Origin: Desulfobacterales bacterium
Lineage (GTDB): Bacteria > Desulfobacterota > Desulfobacteria > Desulfobacterales > SURF-7
Length of the DNA: 40,563 nt
Direction: 5' to 3'
Assembly (NCBI GenBank): GCA_018693105.1
Contig: JABHLN010000018.1
Coordinates: 1 to 40,563 of the forward strand
The notes under the pieces were generated by a model, which saw nothing but the letters and a program-made list of their open reading frames with translations, did no database searches and was not told the origin of the DNA. Positions 25,619 to 34,091 of this stretch are shown here, piece after piece (within the stretch, counting starts at the first letter, position 1; each line of letters starts with the position of its first letter). The position numbers and the translations under genes were made by a program.

Positions 25619-26398
25619 ATGAGTTTTAAAATCGACCCCGATTGGTGGAAAACCATGTTCGATGAAGTATATCTTCTTACGGATGCCAGATCTGTTTGCG
25701 ATGAAGATATTACCAGAAAGGAAGTTGATGTTGTTTGCGAACTGCTTCAATTGAATTTTGATCACGATATAATGGATCTTTGCGGGGGTCACGGGCGACA
25801 TTCCTTTGAATTATATTCAAGGGGATACAAAAATTGCACTATACTTGATTATTCTAAATATTTAATTGAACATGCCATGGTTCAGGCTTCTGAAAATAAC
25901 TACAACATTAAGTTCATTAGGTCTGATGCACGAAACACAGGTATTCCTACAGAAAGTTTTGACCATCTGCTTATTATGGGAAATTCCATGGGGTACATTC
26001 CTGAGAAAAAAGCAGATATTCACATCCTTGAAGAGGCCTATCGAATGCTGCGCCCTGGCGGGTGGATTCTGGTTGATGTTACAAACGGCACAGCTATCAA
26101 AAACGCATTTAATCCAAATGCATGGCATGAGATCGGTGAAGATATTATAGTATGCAGACAACGTGAATTATTAAACGACCGAATCAATGCCCGTGAAATA
26201 GTTCTAAGCAGGAAAAAGGGATTAATTCGTGACAGAAATTACAGGATAAGGCTTTACGATTCTGAAAGCCTATCTATGATTCTTGAAAATTCAGGATATA
26301 AAAAAGTATCTATCCATAAGGGGATAGAAATGCATAGGGCAAAAGGAGATTATGGTTTCATGAATCATCGTATGATTGCAACCGGTCAGAAAGTATAG
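25619..26398 (+). CDS. Class I SAM-dependent methyltransferase
   Basis: 259 residues from the ATG at 25619, chosen because GGAG (overlapping the previous gene's last codons) lies just upstream and the longer frame from 25550 overlaps the ATP-grasp gene by 67 bases. 'IMDLCGGHGRHSFELYSRG' at about residue 48 is motif I (SAM binding), 'CTILDYSKYLI' motif post-I, 'FIRSDARNTGIP' motif II and 'LRPGGWILVDVT' motif III. Substrate unknown. Translational coupling to the ATP-grasp and DUF885 genes suggests that it modifies the same product. Confidence 0.87.
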   Translation: MSFKIDPDWWKTMFDEVYLLTDARSVCDEDITRKEVDVVCELLQLNFDHDIMDLCGGHGRHSFELYSRGYKNCTILDYSKYLIEHAMVQASENNYNIKFIRSDARNTGIPTESFDHLLIMGNSMGYIPEKKADIHILEEAYRMLRPGGWILVDVTNGTAIKNAFNPNAWHEIGEDIIVCRQRELLNDRINAREIVLSRKKGLIRDRNYRIRLYDSESLSMILENSGYKKVSIHKGIEMHRAKGDYGFMNHRMIATGQKV

Positions 26399-26469
26399 AA
26401 GAATAGAAGAGTTCGGATGTTCTTGAAATATTATGCCATATCCTTCATAATAATATTGGAGAAAACTTA

Positions 26470-26751
26470 ATGAGCACAATACGACAAAAGATGATACTGG
26501 CACTTGAAGAAAAGCAGATGACTGCAAAAGAGCTTTCAAAAGAGCTGAAAGTTTCGGAAAAAGACATATATACTCACCTTTCACATATACAAAAAACGAT
26601 AAAACCCCAGAAAAAGAAGCTTCTGGTTGAACCTTTCCAGTGTCTGGTATGCGATTTTGTTTTCAAAGAAAGAAAGCGTCTAACACGCCCGGGCCGTTGC
26701 CCTGAATGCAAACAGGGGCATATCAGCCCCGCAGCATACCAAATCAAGTAA
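26470..26751 (+). CDS. Small HTH plus zinc-ribbon transcriptional regulator
   Basis: 93 residues. Residues 5-45 form a winged-helix/ArsR-like HTH ('MTAKELSKELKVSEKDIYTHLSHIQK'-type; key part 'TAKELSKELKVSEKDIYTHL'). Residues 57-80 form a zinc ribbon with 'CLVC' and 'CPEC' knuckles. This HTH-Zn-ribbon layout is more often noted in archaea and in anaerobic deltaproteobacteria. GGAG lies eight bases upstream of the ATG. It may regulate the surrounding plus-strand run. Confidence 0.82.
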   Translation: MSTIRQKMILALEEKQMTAKELSKELKVSEKDIYTHLSHIQKTIKPQKKKLLVEPFQCLVCDFVFKERKRLTRPGRCPECKQGHISPAAYQIK

Positions 26752-26764
26752 CCGGAATATCATA

Positions 26765-27913
26765 ATGAAAAAATTCGATTTTGATATATTAATAAACCGT
26801 AAAGGTACTGACAGCCTAAAGTGGGGGCTTTATAAGTCGAACGACATTACGCCTCACTGGGTGGCTGATATGGACTTTCGGTCGCCTCCTGCAATTATCG
26901 ATGCACTTCACCAACGTGTTGAACATGGCATTTTCGGTTATTCCCTGCCACCTGTGGAACTTAAAGAAGTAATAATAAAAAGGATGGATGAGCTTTATGG
27001 ATGGAAGATTGAACATGATTGGATAGTATGGCTTCCGGGCCTTGTGACCGGTCTTAATGCGGCTTGCAGGGCGATAGGTGAGAAAAACGATGATGTCTTA
27101 ACCACTGTCCCCATATATCCCCCCTTTCTTTCAGCTCCGAAAAACTCGGGAAAAAATCTTGTTACTATTCCCATGACAGATAACGGCATATACTGGGAAA
27201 TTGATTTTGACAGACTGGAAAAGGCGATTAGTCTGAAAACAAAGCTGTTCCTTCTTTGCAACCCGCACAACCCTGTTGGTCGTGTTTTCAAAAAAGAAGA
27301 ACTTACAAAATTGGCTGAAATCTGTGACAGGCACGGGATTTTTATATGCTCCGATGAGATCCATTGTGAACTGGTTCTGGATAAAGACTTAAAGCACATA
27401 CCAACAGCGACACTGGATAATGAGATTGCCCACCGAACAATAACTCTTATGGCGCCCAGCAAGACTTTCAATATACCGGGAATAGGTGCTTCATTTGCAA
27501 TAATATCCAATAGAAAAATCCGGAAAAGTTTCAAACAGGTTATAGACGGTATTGTACCCCATGTATCTTTTTTCGGGTTTACATCCATGCTCTCAGCCTT
27601 CAGGGACTGTGAGGACTGGCACATAGAATTGCTTGAGTACCTGAGGAAAAACCGTGACATTATTGAAAATGCTTTAAAAAACTTTCCAGGTGTTTCCATG
27701 CATCATGTGGAAGCAACTTACCTTTCATGGATTAATACATTGAACTCAGGTATAAAGGATCCTGCATCTTTCTTTGAAGAAGCAGGCGTAGGACTTTTTG
27801 ACGGCAAATTCTTTAAAGGCCCAGGTTATGTCCGTATGAATTTTGCCTGCCCTAAAAGTATGCTTGAGGAAAGCCTTGAAAAAATGCGGCTCGCCCTTGA
27901 GAATCGATTATAA
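26765..27913 (+). CDS. PatB/MalY-type PLP-dependent C-S lyase (aminotransferase fold I)
   Basis: 382 residues. The opening 'DILINRKGTDSLKWGLY' and 'PHWVADMDFRSPPAIIDALHQR' are characteristic of PatB/MalY cystathionine beta-lyase-like proteins. 'NPHNPVGRVF' is the aminotransferase-fold substrate loop, 'CSDEIHCELVL' includes the PLP-ring Asp, and Lys233 in 'APSKTFNIPG' is the Schiff-base lysine. The expected reaction is beta-elimination from cystathionine or other S-conjugates, giving a thiol, pyruvate and ammonia. The gap to the HTH-Zn-ribbon gene is only 13 bp. A family 2 repeat starts 12 bp after its stop. Confidence 0.9.
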   Translation: MKKFDFDILINRKGTDSLKWGLYKSNDITPHWVADMDFRSPPAIIDALHQRVEHGIFGYSLPPVELKEVIIKRMDELYGWKIEHDWIVWLPGLVTGLNAACRAIGEKNDDVLTTVPIYPPFLSAPKNSGKNLVTIPMTDNGIYWEIDFDRLEKAISLKTKLFLLCNPHNPVGRVFKKEELTKLAEICDRHGIFICSDEIHCELVLDKDLKHIPTATLDNEIAHRTITLMAPSKTFNIPGIGASFAIISNRKIRKSFKQVIDGIVPHVSFFGFTSMLSAFRDCEDWHIELLEYLRKNRDIIENALKNFPGVSMHHVEATYLSWINTLNSGIKDPASFFEEAGVGLFDGKFFKGPGYVRMNFACPKSMLEESLEKMRLALENRL

Positions 27914-27924
27914 TAAAATATAAG

Positions 27925-28066
27925 GAGACCTTTGAAAAATGTAAATTTTTGTTCAAGTTCAAGAAAGGCGAAAATTTTAACCAAAGGAATACATTGAGTA
28001 TTTCGAGGATTAAAATTTGAGCCTGACGAAGAAATTGGACAAAAAGGGACATTATGCAAAGGTCTC
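27925..28066 (+). repeat. Family 2 terminal-inverted-repeat element, full-length copy (142 bp)
   Basis: Perfect 10-bp terminal inverted repeats GAGACCTTTG (27925) and CAAAGGTCTC (28057-28066). Inner landmarks are TTGTTCAAGTTCAAG, ACATTGAGTATTTCGAGGAT and TTTGAGCCTGACGAAG, which recur in the copies at 40240 and 40453. Without an ORF, so a MITE-like element. Its right end is eight bases before the Shine-Dalgarno and start of the next gene. Confidence 0.87.
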
Positions 28067-28078
28067 AAAGGAAGAAAA

Positions 28079-28864
28079 TTGTTTATAGTTGCAGACAACA
28101 TTCAAATTACAAATAAGCTATTAGAAAAAGCGGTTAGAAAGGAAGATCCTTATCCGATACAGCAGTTGGTAAAAAAATGTGAATCAGCAGGTGCGGAGGC
28201 TATTGATATCAATTCCGGGCCTGTAAGTCAAAACCCCGGAAAGATGGCTTTTCTCGTTCAAGTAATCCAGGATGTTACTGATCTTCCTGTCCTTTTGGAC
28301 TCTGCAAATCCGAAAGCGATAGAGGCAGGACTTAAGGCAAGCAATAAAACTGCAATAATCAACGGTGTCTCTCTGGAACCTGTGAAACTTGAATCAATCC
28401 TTCCCCTTGCAAAAGAATATGGTACAGATATCATAGGGTATCTATTAAACCCCGATAGTAGTGTGCCACCGGATATGACCGGACGTCTTAATGTTGCGGT
28501 GGAACTATTTGAAAAATGTCTTGATGCAGGAATCGATACGGAAAAGCTTATAATTGATCCCATAGTTGCTCCGGTAATATGGCAGGACGGTAATATTCAG
28601 GACATGGAAGTTTTAAACGTCATAAGGCAGCTCCCGGACCTACTGGGCTTCCCGGTAAGAACCATTGCAGGATTATCGAACCTTACTACAGGCAAAGGTA
28701 TTAAAGAAAAAAAACTACTTCTGGAAAGAACCTATCTGCCGATGCTTGCAGCATCGGGACTTAATTATATTCTTATGAATGTATTTCATTTGGAATCGGT
28801 AAAAACAGCTGTTGCTTGCAGAGAATTGATGAGCAACGGAATATTTACCTGGGAAAGTGTTTAA
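28079..28864 (+). CDS. Pterin-binding methyltransferase-type protein (DHPS/MeTr fold)
   Basis: 261 residues of a TIM barrel of the dihydropteroate synthase / methyltetrahydrofolate methyltransferase superfamily: 'GAEAIDINSGPVSQNPG' (pterin-binding Asp/Asn), 'LPVLLDSANPKAIEAGL', 'AIINGVSLEP', 'LIIDPIVAPVIW' and 'VRTIAGLSNLTTG'. The set fits the methyl-H4folate:corrinoid methyltransferases (AcsE, MtrH-like) better than folate-synthesis DHPS. There is no corrinoid-binding domain, so a separate corrinoid protein would be the partner. The start is the TTG at 28079, since AAGGAAG lies five bases upstream and the protein then begins 'FIVADNIQITN'. truA follows after three bases. Confidence 0.83.
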   Translation: MFIVADNIQITNKLLEKAVRKEDPYPIQQLVKKCESAGAEAIDINSGPVSQNPGKMAFLVQVIQDVTDLPVLLDSANPKAIEAGLKASNKTAIINGVSLEPVKLESILPLAKEYGTDIIGYLLNPDSSVPPDMTGRLNVAVELFEKCLDAGIDTEKLIIDPIVAPVIWQDGNIQDMEVLNVIRQLPDLLGFPVRTIAGLSNLTTGKGIKEKKLLLERTYLPMLAASGLNYILMNVFHLESVKTAVACRELMSNGIFTWESV

Positions 28865-28867
28865 TCA

Positions 28868-29611
28868 ATGCTTAAAAACCACAAACTCATCATTGAATAT
28901 GATGGCAGCGCCTATCATGGATGGCAGCGCCAGAAAGAAGATATAACAATTCAGGCAGAGATAGAAAAAGCCCTTTCTATAATGACCAGACAAAAAGTCA
29001 CCCTTCATAGTTCAGGAAGAACTGATGCAGGTGTTCATGCCTATGGTCAGGCGGCACATTTTTTATGTGATACAAACCTGAATTCGGAAATTTTTCAAAA
29101 AGGGCTAAACAGCCTTCTGCCCGACGATATTATTATCAGGGAATGCACGGAAGTGGATGAAAATTTTCATGCAAGGTATAATGCGAGAAGTAAAACATAC
29201 GGGTATAGAATACTAAACAGGGAACTTCCTGCCGCAATCTATAGAAATTATGCCTGGTATATAAGAAAAGAACTTGATGTAAAAAAAATGCAGTCCGCTG
29301 CAAACCATATTATAGGCGAACATGATTTCAAAGCATTTGAAGGGACCGGAAGTCCAAGAGTACATACAATAAGGAATGTGACTGCTGCCTGCTTTTCAAA
29401 AGAGGAAGATAGTTATATTGTCTTTGAGATCGAAGCAAACGGTTTTCTGAGATATATGGTAAGAAATATCGTGGGAAGCCTTGTGGATGTTGGCCTGTAC
29501 AAAACCACTCCTGATGATTTCAAAAGGATCCTTTTATCTAAAAATCGCAATCAGGCAGGGCTGACGGCTCCTCCTCAGGGGCTGTTTTTAATAAAGGTTG
29601 ATTATATATAG
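28868..29611 (+). CDS. truA: tRNA pseudouridine(38-40) synthase TruA
   Basis: 247 residues, the usual TruA size. 'IEYDGSAYHGWQRQ' is the N-terminal signature, and 'SSGRTDAGVHAYGQ' holds the catalytic Asp53. 'NGFLRYMVRNIVGSLVDVG' is the conserved RxVR-type segment. It converts U38-U40 of the tRNA anticodon arm to pseudouridine. It starts three bases after the methyltransferase-type gene's stop, without its own strong ribosome binding site, so the two are probably translated together. Confidence 0.95.
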   Translation: MLKNHKLIIEYDGSAYHGWQRQKEDITIQAEIEKALSIMTRQKVTLHSSGRTDAGVHAYGQAAHFLCDTNLNSEIFQKGLNSLLPDDIIIRECTEVDENFHARYNARSKTYGYRILNRELPAAIYRNYAWYIRKELDVKKMQSAANHIIGEHDFKAFEGTGSPRVHTIRNVTAACFSKEEDSYIVFEIEANGFLRYMVRNIVGSLVDVGLYKTTPDDFKRILLSKNRNQAGLTAPPQGLFLIKVDYI

Positions 29612-29612
29612 C

Positions 29613-29650
29613 GCCCGTCCAGAAACGACTAATTCGGCCGGTTTCCGGGC
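29613..29650. terminator. Possible bidirectional terminator between truA and the ClC channel gene
   Basis: GCCCG (29613) and GAAAC (29622) pair with GTTTC (29641) and CGGGC (29646-29650), with a 4-nt bulge on the 5' side. The genes on either side converge. No T-tract follows, so efficiency is unclear. Confidence 0.4.
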
Positions 29651-29659
29651 ATACACTAT

Positions 29660-31504
29660 CTAACCAGAATCACTCCTCATTTTCTTTATCTTCTTATTGT
29701 AAAAGTCATTAAGAGATTTTCTGTTCAACATTCCAATTAATGAACTGTGATCGTCTTCCATTACTACCGGAAGACTGTCGATATTTTTCATTGTCAATTT
29801 TTCATGAACGGTATTCAGATCTTCTGACGGAGTAGTATAAATTATATCGGTTGTACAAAGGTCCTGCATAACAACAAGCGCCTCAATCTCAGGGGTAAAA
29901 AGGACACCTCTTATATCAGTGCTTGAAAAAATCCCTGCCATTTTGTCATTTTTATCCATGACAGGGAAATAATGCTGTTTTGTTCCTGAAAAAAAACTTT
30001 TAAACTCTAAAAAAGTCATATGCTGGGGAACACGGGCAACATCCTTTATAAGGTGATTAAGGTCATGAACCGTCATCGCCCTCATGATATCAACCATTAT
30101 TTCCCCTGAATGAGCAGGAGAATCGATCTTTCTCTTCACCTGTTTCTCATAAATAGACCACTTTTGTGAAAGGAGATAGCATAAAGAGCATACAAGGAGA
30201 CTTGGAAGAAGAAGATGATATGAGTTTGTCATCTCGCTGACAAAAATTATTGTAGAGATCGGTGTATTGGAAACAGCAGTAAAAAAACCGGCCATACCGA
30301 CAATTACAAATGCACCGGGGTGGGTTACAATACCTGGCATAAGTGAATGAAATATAATTCCTATAACACCACCCATTGCTCCGCCGATGACAACTGACGG
30401 ACCGAAAACACCACCACTACCACCTGATCCTATGGAAAATGAGGTAGTAAATATTTTTCCAATTGCAAGAATAAGTAATACCTGCACGGAAAGTTCAATG
30501 GGAAACCCTTCAATCGGTGTCTGTGTTATTGCATGTTGAATATAGCCGTATCCGAACGCAAGAGTAAATGGAAAAAAGAAACCGATTGTTCCTGTACAAA
30601 GTCCACCCACAGCAGGCTTGAAATGATTTGGTATTTTTAATGATTTGAATATTTTAGTAATACCGTAAAAGGATTTTATATAAAAAATCCCGGTAAGGAC
30701 AAGAACAAATGATAAAATGATATAAGGTCCGAGCTCTAAGGGGTTTCGAAACACAAAATCAGGTGCTTCAAAAAGAGATCCCCAGCCGCATACGAGACAA
30801 AAAATACAATACGCAACAACAGATGAAATCCCTGCAGGGATGATTACTTCGGATTCAAACTCAGGGTCTCTATACAATACTTCTGCTGCAAAAAGAGCCC
30901 CTGCAAGCGGGGCCCTGAATATACTCCCTACACCCGCGCCAATCCCTGCAGCCATCATTATTCTGCGATCACGATTGGATAGTTTCATTTTTGTAGCTAA
31001 AAACGAGCCAAATCCGGCTCCAATCTGTGCTATCGGGCCTTCTCTTCCACCGGATCCACCGGTAGTAAGAGTTATTGATGAAGCAATGGTTTTAATAATC
31101 GGAACAATACCTCTAATATGCCCACCCTTTGTATGATACGCATCAATAGCGGCATCCGTACCATGGCCTTCAGCTTCCGGGGCAAATGTGTATACAAGCC
31201 AACCGCTGACAAGCCCGCCCAAAGCAGGTAAAAAAAGAAGCATCCACCGATTCGAGGGTAATACAGGCTTTAAGAGCCCTGATTCCTCACCAGCAGGAGA
31301 TGGAGGACGGTAGCCGGCAATTAAATCCATGAAATAATGCATACCCAGGCTGCACAGATAATGAAAAACAATTGAACCCAGCCCTGCAATAACCCCGATA
31401 ATGATAAAGTATGACAGCCATCTGCCGGCCTTGGCCAGATTTTCACGGTTATCAATACCGGTCAAAGATTTTATGCTGTTTCTGAGGCGTAAAATAAATT
31501 TCAT
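29660..31504 (-). CDS. ClC-type chloride channel/antiporter with C-terminal CBS pair
   Basis: 614 residues. About 10-12 membrane helices cover residues 30-440. Selectivity-filter motifs are 'GSGGREGP' (150-157, with Glu155 at the position of the gating glutamate of ClC-ec1) and 'GSGGSGGVFGPS' (about 355-366). An N-terminal loop ('GYRPPSPAGEESGLL') is external. The cytoplasmic C-terminus (about 475-605) holds two CBS domains ('IMRAMTVHDLNHLIKDV', 'LCTTDIIYTTPSEDLNTV'), which often bind adenine nucleotides. The gating Glu suggests an H+/Cl- antiporter, though channels share it. The gene runs co-directionally after the aminotransferase, with a family 1 repeat in the gap. Confidence 0.93.
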   Translation of the reverse strand: MKFILRLRNSIKSLTGIDNRENLAKAGRWLSYFIIIGVIAGLGSIVFHYLCSLGMHYFMDLIAGYRPPSPAGEESGLLKPVLPSNRWMLLFLPALGGLVSGWLVYTFAPEAEGHGTDAAIDAYHTKGGHIRGIVPIIKTIASSITLTTGGSGGREGPIAQIGAGFGSFLATKMKLSNRDRRIMMAAGIGAGVGSIFRAPLAGALFAAEVLYRDPEFESEVIIPAGISSVVAYCIFCLVCGWGSLFEAPDFVFRNPLELGPYIILSFVLVLTGIFYIKSFYGITKIFKSLKIPNHFKPAVGGLCTGTIGFFFPFTLAFGYGYIQHAITQTPIEGFPIELSVQVLLILAIGKIFTTSFSIGSGGSGGVFGPSVVIGGAMGGVIGIIFHSLMPGIVTHPGAFVIVGMAGFFTAVSNTPISTIIFVSEMTNSYHLLLPSLLVCSLCYLLSQKWSIYEKQVKRKIDSPAHSGEIMVDIMRAMTVHDLNHLIKDVARVPQHMTFLEFKSFFSGTKQHYFPVMDKNDKMAGIFSSTDIRGVLFTPEIEALVVMQDLCTTDIIYTTPSEDLNTVHEKLTMKNIDSLPVVMEDDHSSLIGMLNRKSLNDFYNKKIKKMRSDSG

Positions 31505-31519
31505 TCTATTTCAAATCGT

Positions 31520-31671
31520 GATTAACTATTAAAAAGTATAAATAATGACTAAGTAGAAATCTTCATACAAAAGGCATAGCGTTTGGATAGGCGTGAAGGC
31601 ATACATGTAGTATGTCGAACTTCTTATCAACCTCTATAACGCAGTAGATGGAGACTTTTTACGACGCCATC
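31520..31671 (-). repeat. Family 1 terminal-inverted-repeat element, full-length inverted copy (152 bp)
   Basis: The reverse-complement counterpart of 5813-5964, with landmarks GGCATAGCGTTTGG, ATACATGTAGTATGTCGAAC and GACTTTTTACGACGCCATC. Its right end (31659-31671) supplies the last four codons and the TAA stop of the aminotransferase gene. The other end lies 16 bp upstream of the ClC start. Confidence 0.88.
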
Positions 31672-32972
31672 AAATCTTCAACCCCTTTGAGAATGATATC
31701 AAACAGTTCCTCAACATCATCAATTTCTAAGCATGAAAAAGCGACCCTTAAATTATGTTTGCCAAGAGCAATAAGGCCAACACCGTACTTATCAAGAAGG
31801 TGGACACGCAAAGATTCAGCTTCAACGGTCTTTAGTTTGATGCACATAAAATATCCCGAATTAAAAGGATAAACATCCCATGCATCACGGTATTTCTGAT
31901 TTAAAAGGACCTCTTTTACCCTCAAAGCACGTGCTTTCAGAATCTCATATTTTTCTTCTTTCTCTGCAGGGTATTTTTCATCCATCATGGATTTTAATAC
32001 AATAGACTGCCCGATATGGGAAGCATTTGAGATGTTCCCCCTTACGCAACCGGCTGTTTTCCTTTCAAGGGCGTCATATAGTTTACCGGAATCACCGAGA
32101 ACTGGATTACCATAAGTAATAAAACCAACACGAAGGCCCCATACGTAATTTTCCTTAGTTGCTCCGTCAAGTTTGACAGCAAGCAGCCTTTCATGCCGAT
32201 CGCATATAAGTGAAAAAAGAGATTCCTTTAATGTTTCCTCTTCATAAAAAAGACCAAAATAGGCATCATCGCATACGGCAATTACATTTGTACCGTCTTC
32301 TGCAATTCCTGTTAGGATATCTGCGATCCTTTTCCCCTCTTCAGTTGTTATAGTATAACCGGTCGGATTATGGGGGAAATTCAAAAGAACAATTATCTTA
32401 TCACGTTTTGAAGCTTCTTCCTTTAGCTTTTTCTCAAACGCATCAAGATTATATCCTCCATTTTCATTGAAGATGGAATAGTTTGATATAGTTGCTCCCT
32501 TCCTGACACTTAAAATCATATTATAGTTTCCCCAGAACATATCCGGAAGAATTACAACATCACCCGGATCAATCCACACATCGGCAAAAACACTTATTGC
32601 ATGAGTTATTCCGGAGACGACAACAGGGAGACTATTTTGTTTCCCTGATAATGACGGATTCTTTTCAAGAAGAGATTTATTCCACAAATTCCGTATATCA
32701 GGCAATCCAAATGAAGGGGCATAGGTCAAGGATTCCCTGGACTCAAAATCACCCATAATATCCATAACTGAGGAAAAATGCATAATCCCGCCCTTTTCCA
32801 TGGCAATACCGATAGTTGCATTTATTTTATGAGCCTTTTCTTTTGCCTCGGCACTCTGGAGTAATATTCCTTTTGGGAAAAACAGATTTTTCCCTATTTC
32901 AGAGAGCATTGAAAAAATTTGCGGGTTTGCCTCTTGAATATCCTGATTAAGTTGCTGTGCTATTTCATTCAT
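31659..32972 (-). CDS. PLP-dependent class I/II aminotransferase
   Basis: 437 residues. 'LTYAPSFGLPDIRNLWNKSL' is the substrate-binding N-terminal part, 'VVSGITHAISVFADVWIDPGD' the cofactor phosphate region, 'LLNFPHNPTGYTIT' (198-206 core) the aminotransferase signature, and 'VCDDAYFGLFY' the PLP-ring Asp and Tyr. Lys273 ('DGATKENYVWGLRVGF') is the Schiff-base lysine. Substrate is not evident. The last residues 'LMAS' and the stop codon are encoded by the end of a family 1 repeat, so the native C-terminus has probably been replaced. Confidence 0.9.
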   Translation of the reverse strand: MNEIAQQLNQDIQEANPQIFSMLSEIGKNLFFPKGILLQSAEAKEKAHKINATIGIAMEKGGIMHFSSVMDIMGDFESRESLTYAPSFGLPDIRNLWNKSLLEKNPSLSGKQNSLPVVVSGITHAISVFADVWIDPGDVVILPDMFWGNYNMILSVRKGATISNYSIFNENGGYNLDAFEKKLKEEASKRDKIIVLLNFPHNPTGYTITTEEGKRIADILTGIAEDGTNVIAVCDDAYFGLFYEEETLKESLFSLICDRHERLLAVKLDGATKENYVWGLRVGFITYGNPVLGDSGKLYDALERKTAGCVRGNISNASHIGQSIVLKSMMDEKYPAEKEEKYEILKARALRVKEVLLNQKYRDAWDVYPFNSGYFMCIKLKTVEAESLRVHLLDKYGVGLIALGKHNLRVAFSCLEIDDVEELFDIILKGVEDLMAS

Positions 32973-33561
32973 ATTATTTTTCCTGTATAAAAAGTAATAA
33001 ATTCAAGATAAAAATATACGTTCAATGGACTTTAAGTATTCACCCTATAATGGAGTTAGATCTCCGGCATATTAATATACAAACACCTGAATTATTAGCC
33101 GCTAATCATCACTAATTATAGTGGTTTATTCATTTATTGTGTGTTTTGCTCTTAACTCAACATATTATTAACACAATAAATTCAAGTCAAATAGAATAGC
33201 AAAGATGATTCCTGTTGTAAATTATTAATTGACCAATGAGGGGAAAATTTTATTTCTGAAATATTTTGAATGATGGATTAGATTTTCAGGTTATTTTTTT
33301 TACTGAAAAAAATGTACCGTAAGATACAGTCTTAGAGACCTTTTGGATAAGGTTAATTATTACCTGATTTCTCAATCAGTGAAGATTCAACCCGCCATAT
33401 GCTTATAACCATAAAACACTCAATGTATTCATAGGGTTAATACAGCTATGGCGGGATAGGTTGCCCGGTGTGAAAAACCGGTATTTTAGATTGAAACTTG
33501 AATAAAATTGAACGTTTCCCGAAGTTCTCTCTAATTATCCCGGTTTATACGAATTATAATA
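32973..33561. other. Intergenic region with a degenerate repeat, no gene recognised
   Basis: AT-rich except for a GC-rich patch near 33391-33480. No protein frame seen. It includes the family 2-like degenerate copy (33334-33525) and an inverted repeat CCCGCCATA (33391-33399) / TATGGCGGG (33447-33455). A hairpin CCGGT/ACCGG follows at 33465-33481. Confidence 0.5.
33334..33525 (-). repeat. Degenerate, enlarged family 2 element
   Basis: Three landmarks of family 2 appear in order: GAGACCTTTTGG (33336) at the start, ACTCAATGTATTCATAGGGT (33418) in the middle, and GAAACTTGAATAAAATTGAAC near the end. The middle contains extra GC-rich sequence with an inverted repeat. Assignment is by eye and the ends are approximate. 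Confidence 0.45.
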
Positions 33562-33840
33562 TTATGCCCCACCGCGTTTTGAAGCTTTAAGTGGATTAAG
33601 TTTAACCTTCTTTTCTGTAGATTCAACTTTAACATGAGTCGCAAGGTTGCAATTCCCGTTTTTCCACTTTGCTACAGGTTCCGGGCATGCTTTACAGTAC
33701 CAGCCTGAAGATAATTCTGTAGTCCGTTTACAGCCTTCACATTCTTCAATTACCTGGTGACATACACCACCGTTATAGGAGCATCCGCTTGAAGTCATAA
33801 AGGGACATTCCACATCTTTTTTAATCGTTGTACAAATCAT
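33562..33840 (-). CDS. PxxKW family cysteine-rich protein
   Basis: 92 residues with 11 cysteines: 'ECPFMTSSGCSYNGGVCHQVIEEC', 'CEGCKRTTE' and 'GWYCKACPEPVAKWKNGNCNLA' (cited in parts). 'PEPVAKWKNGNC' gives the family its PxxKW name. These small proteins are common in Desulfobacterota and probably bind zinc or an Fe-S cluster. Function is unknown. It appears monocistronic. Confidence 0.88.
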   Translation of the reverse strand: MICTTIKKDVECPFMTSSGCSYNGGVCHQVIEECEGCKRTTELSSGWYCKACPEPVAKWKNGNCNLATHVKVESTEKKVKLNPLKASKRGGA

Positions 33841-34091
33841 TTTAATACCTCTAAAGTTATATTATATATTGCAAAATAATAGGGGCTGATGTAATTGCCC
33901 CCTTTACGCTATAAAAAATTTCATTCTTTTAATTGTATTTAAAAAACTTGTCAAGAAAAATATTATTATTAGTAAAAAAAAGAACTCTTGATTTTAAATA
34001 TAAAAATTGGCAATTTGACTGTTTAGAGACTTGTTCTTAATATAAACTAAAGATAAACAAAAAATCCGCATTTTTATAAGGTAAAATATAT

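Noticed and set aside
26995-27699. 234-codon antisense frame inside the PatB-like gene
   Set aside because: Shadow frame; the plus-strand protein has complete PLP-enzyme motifs.
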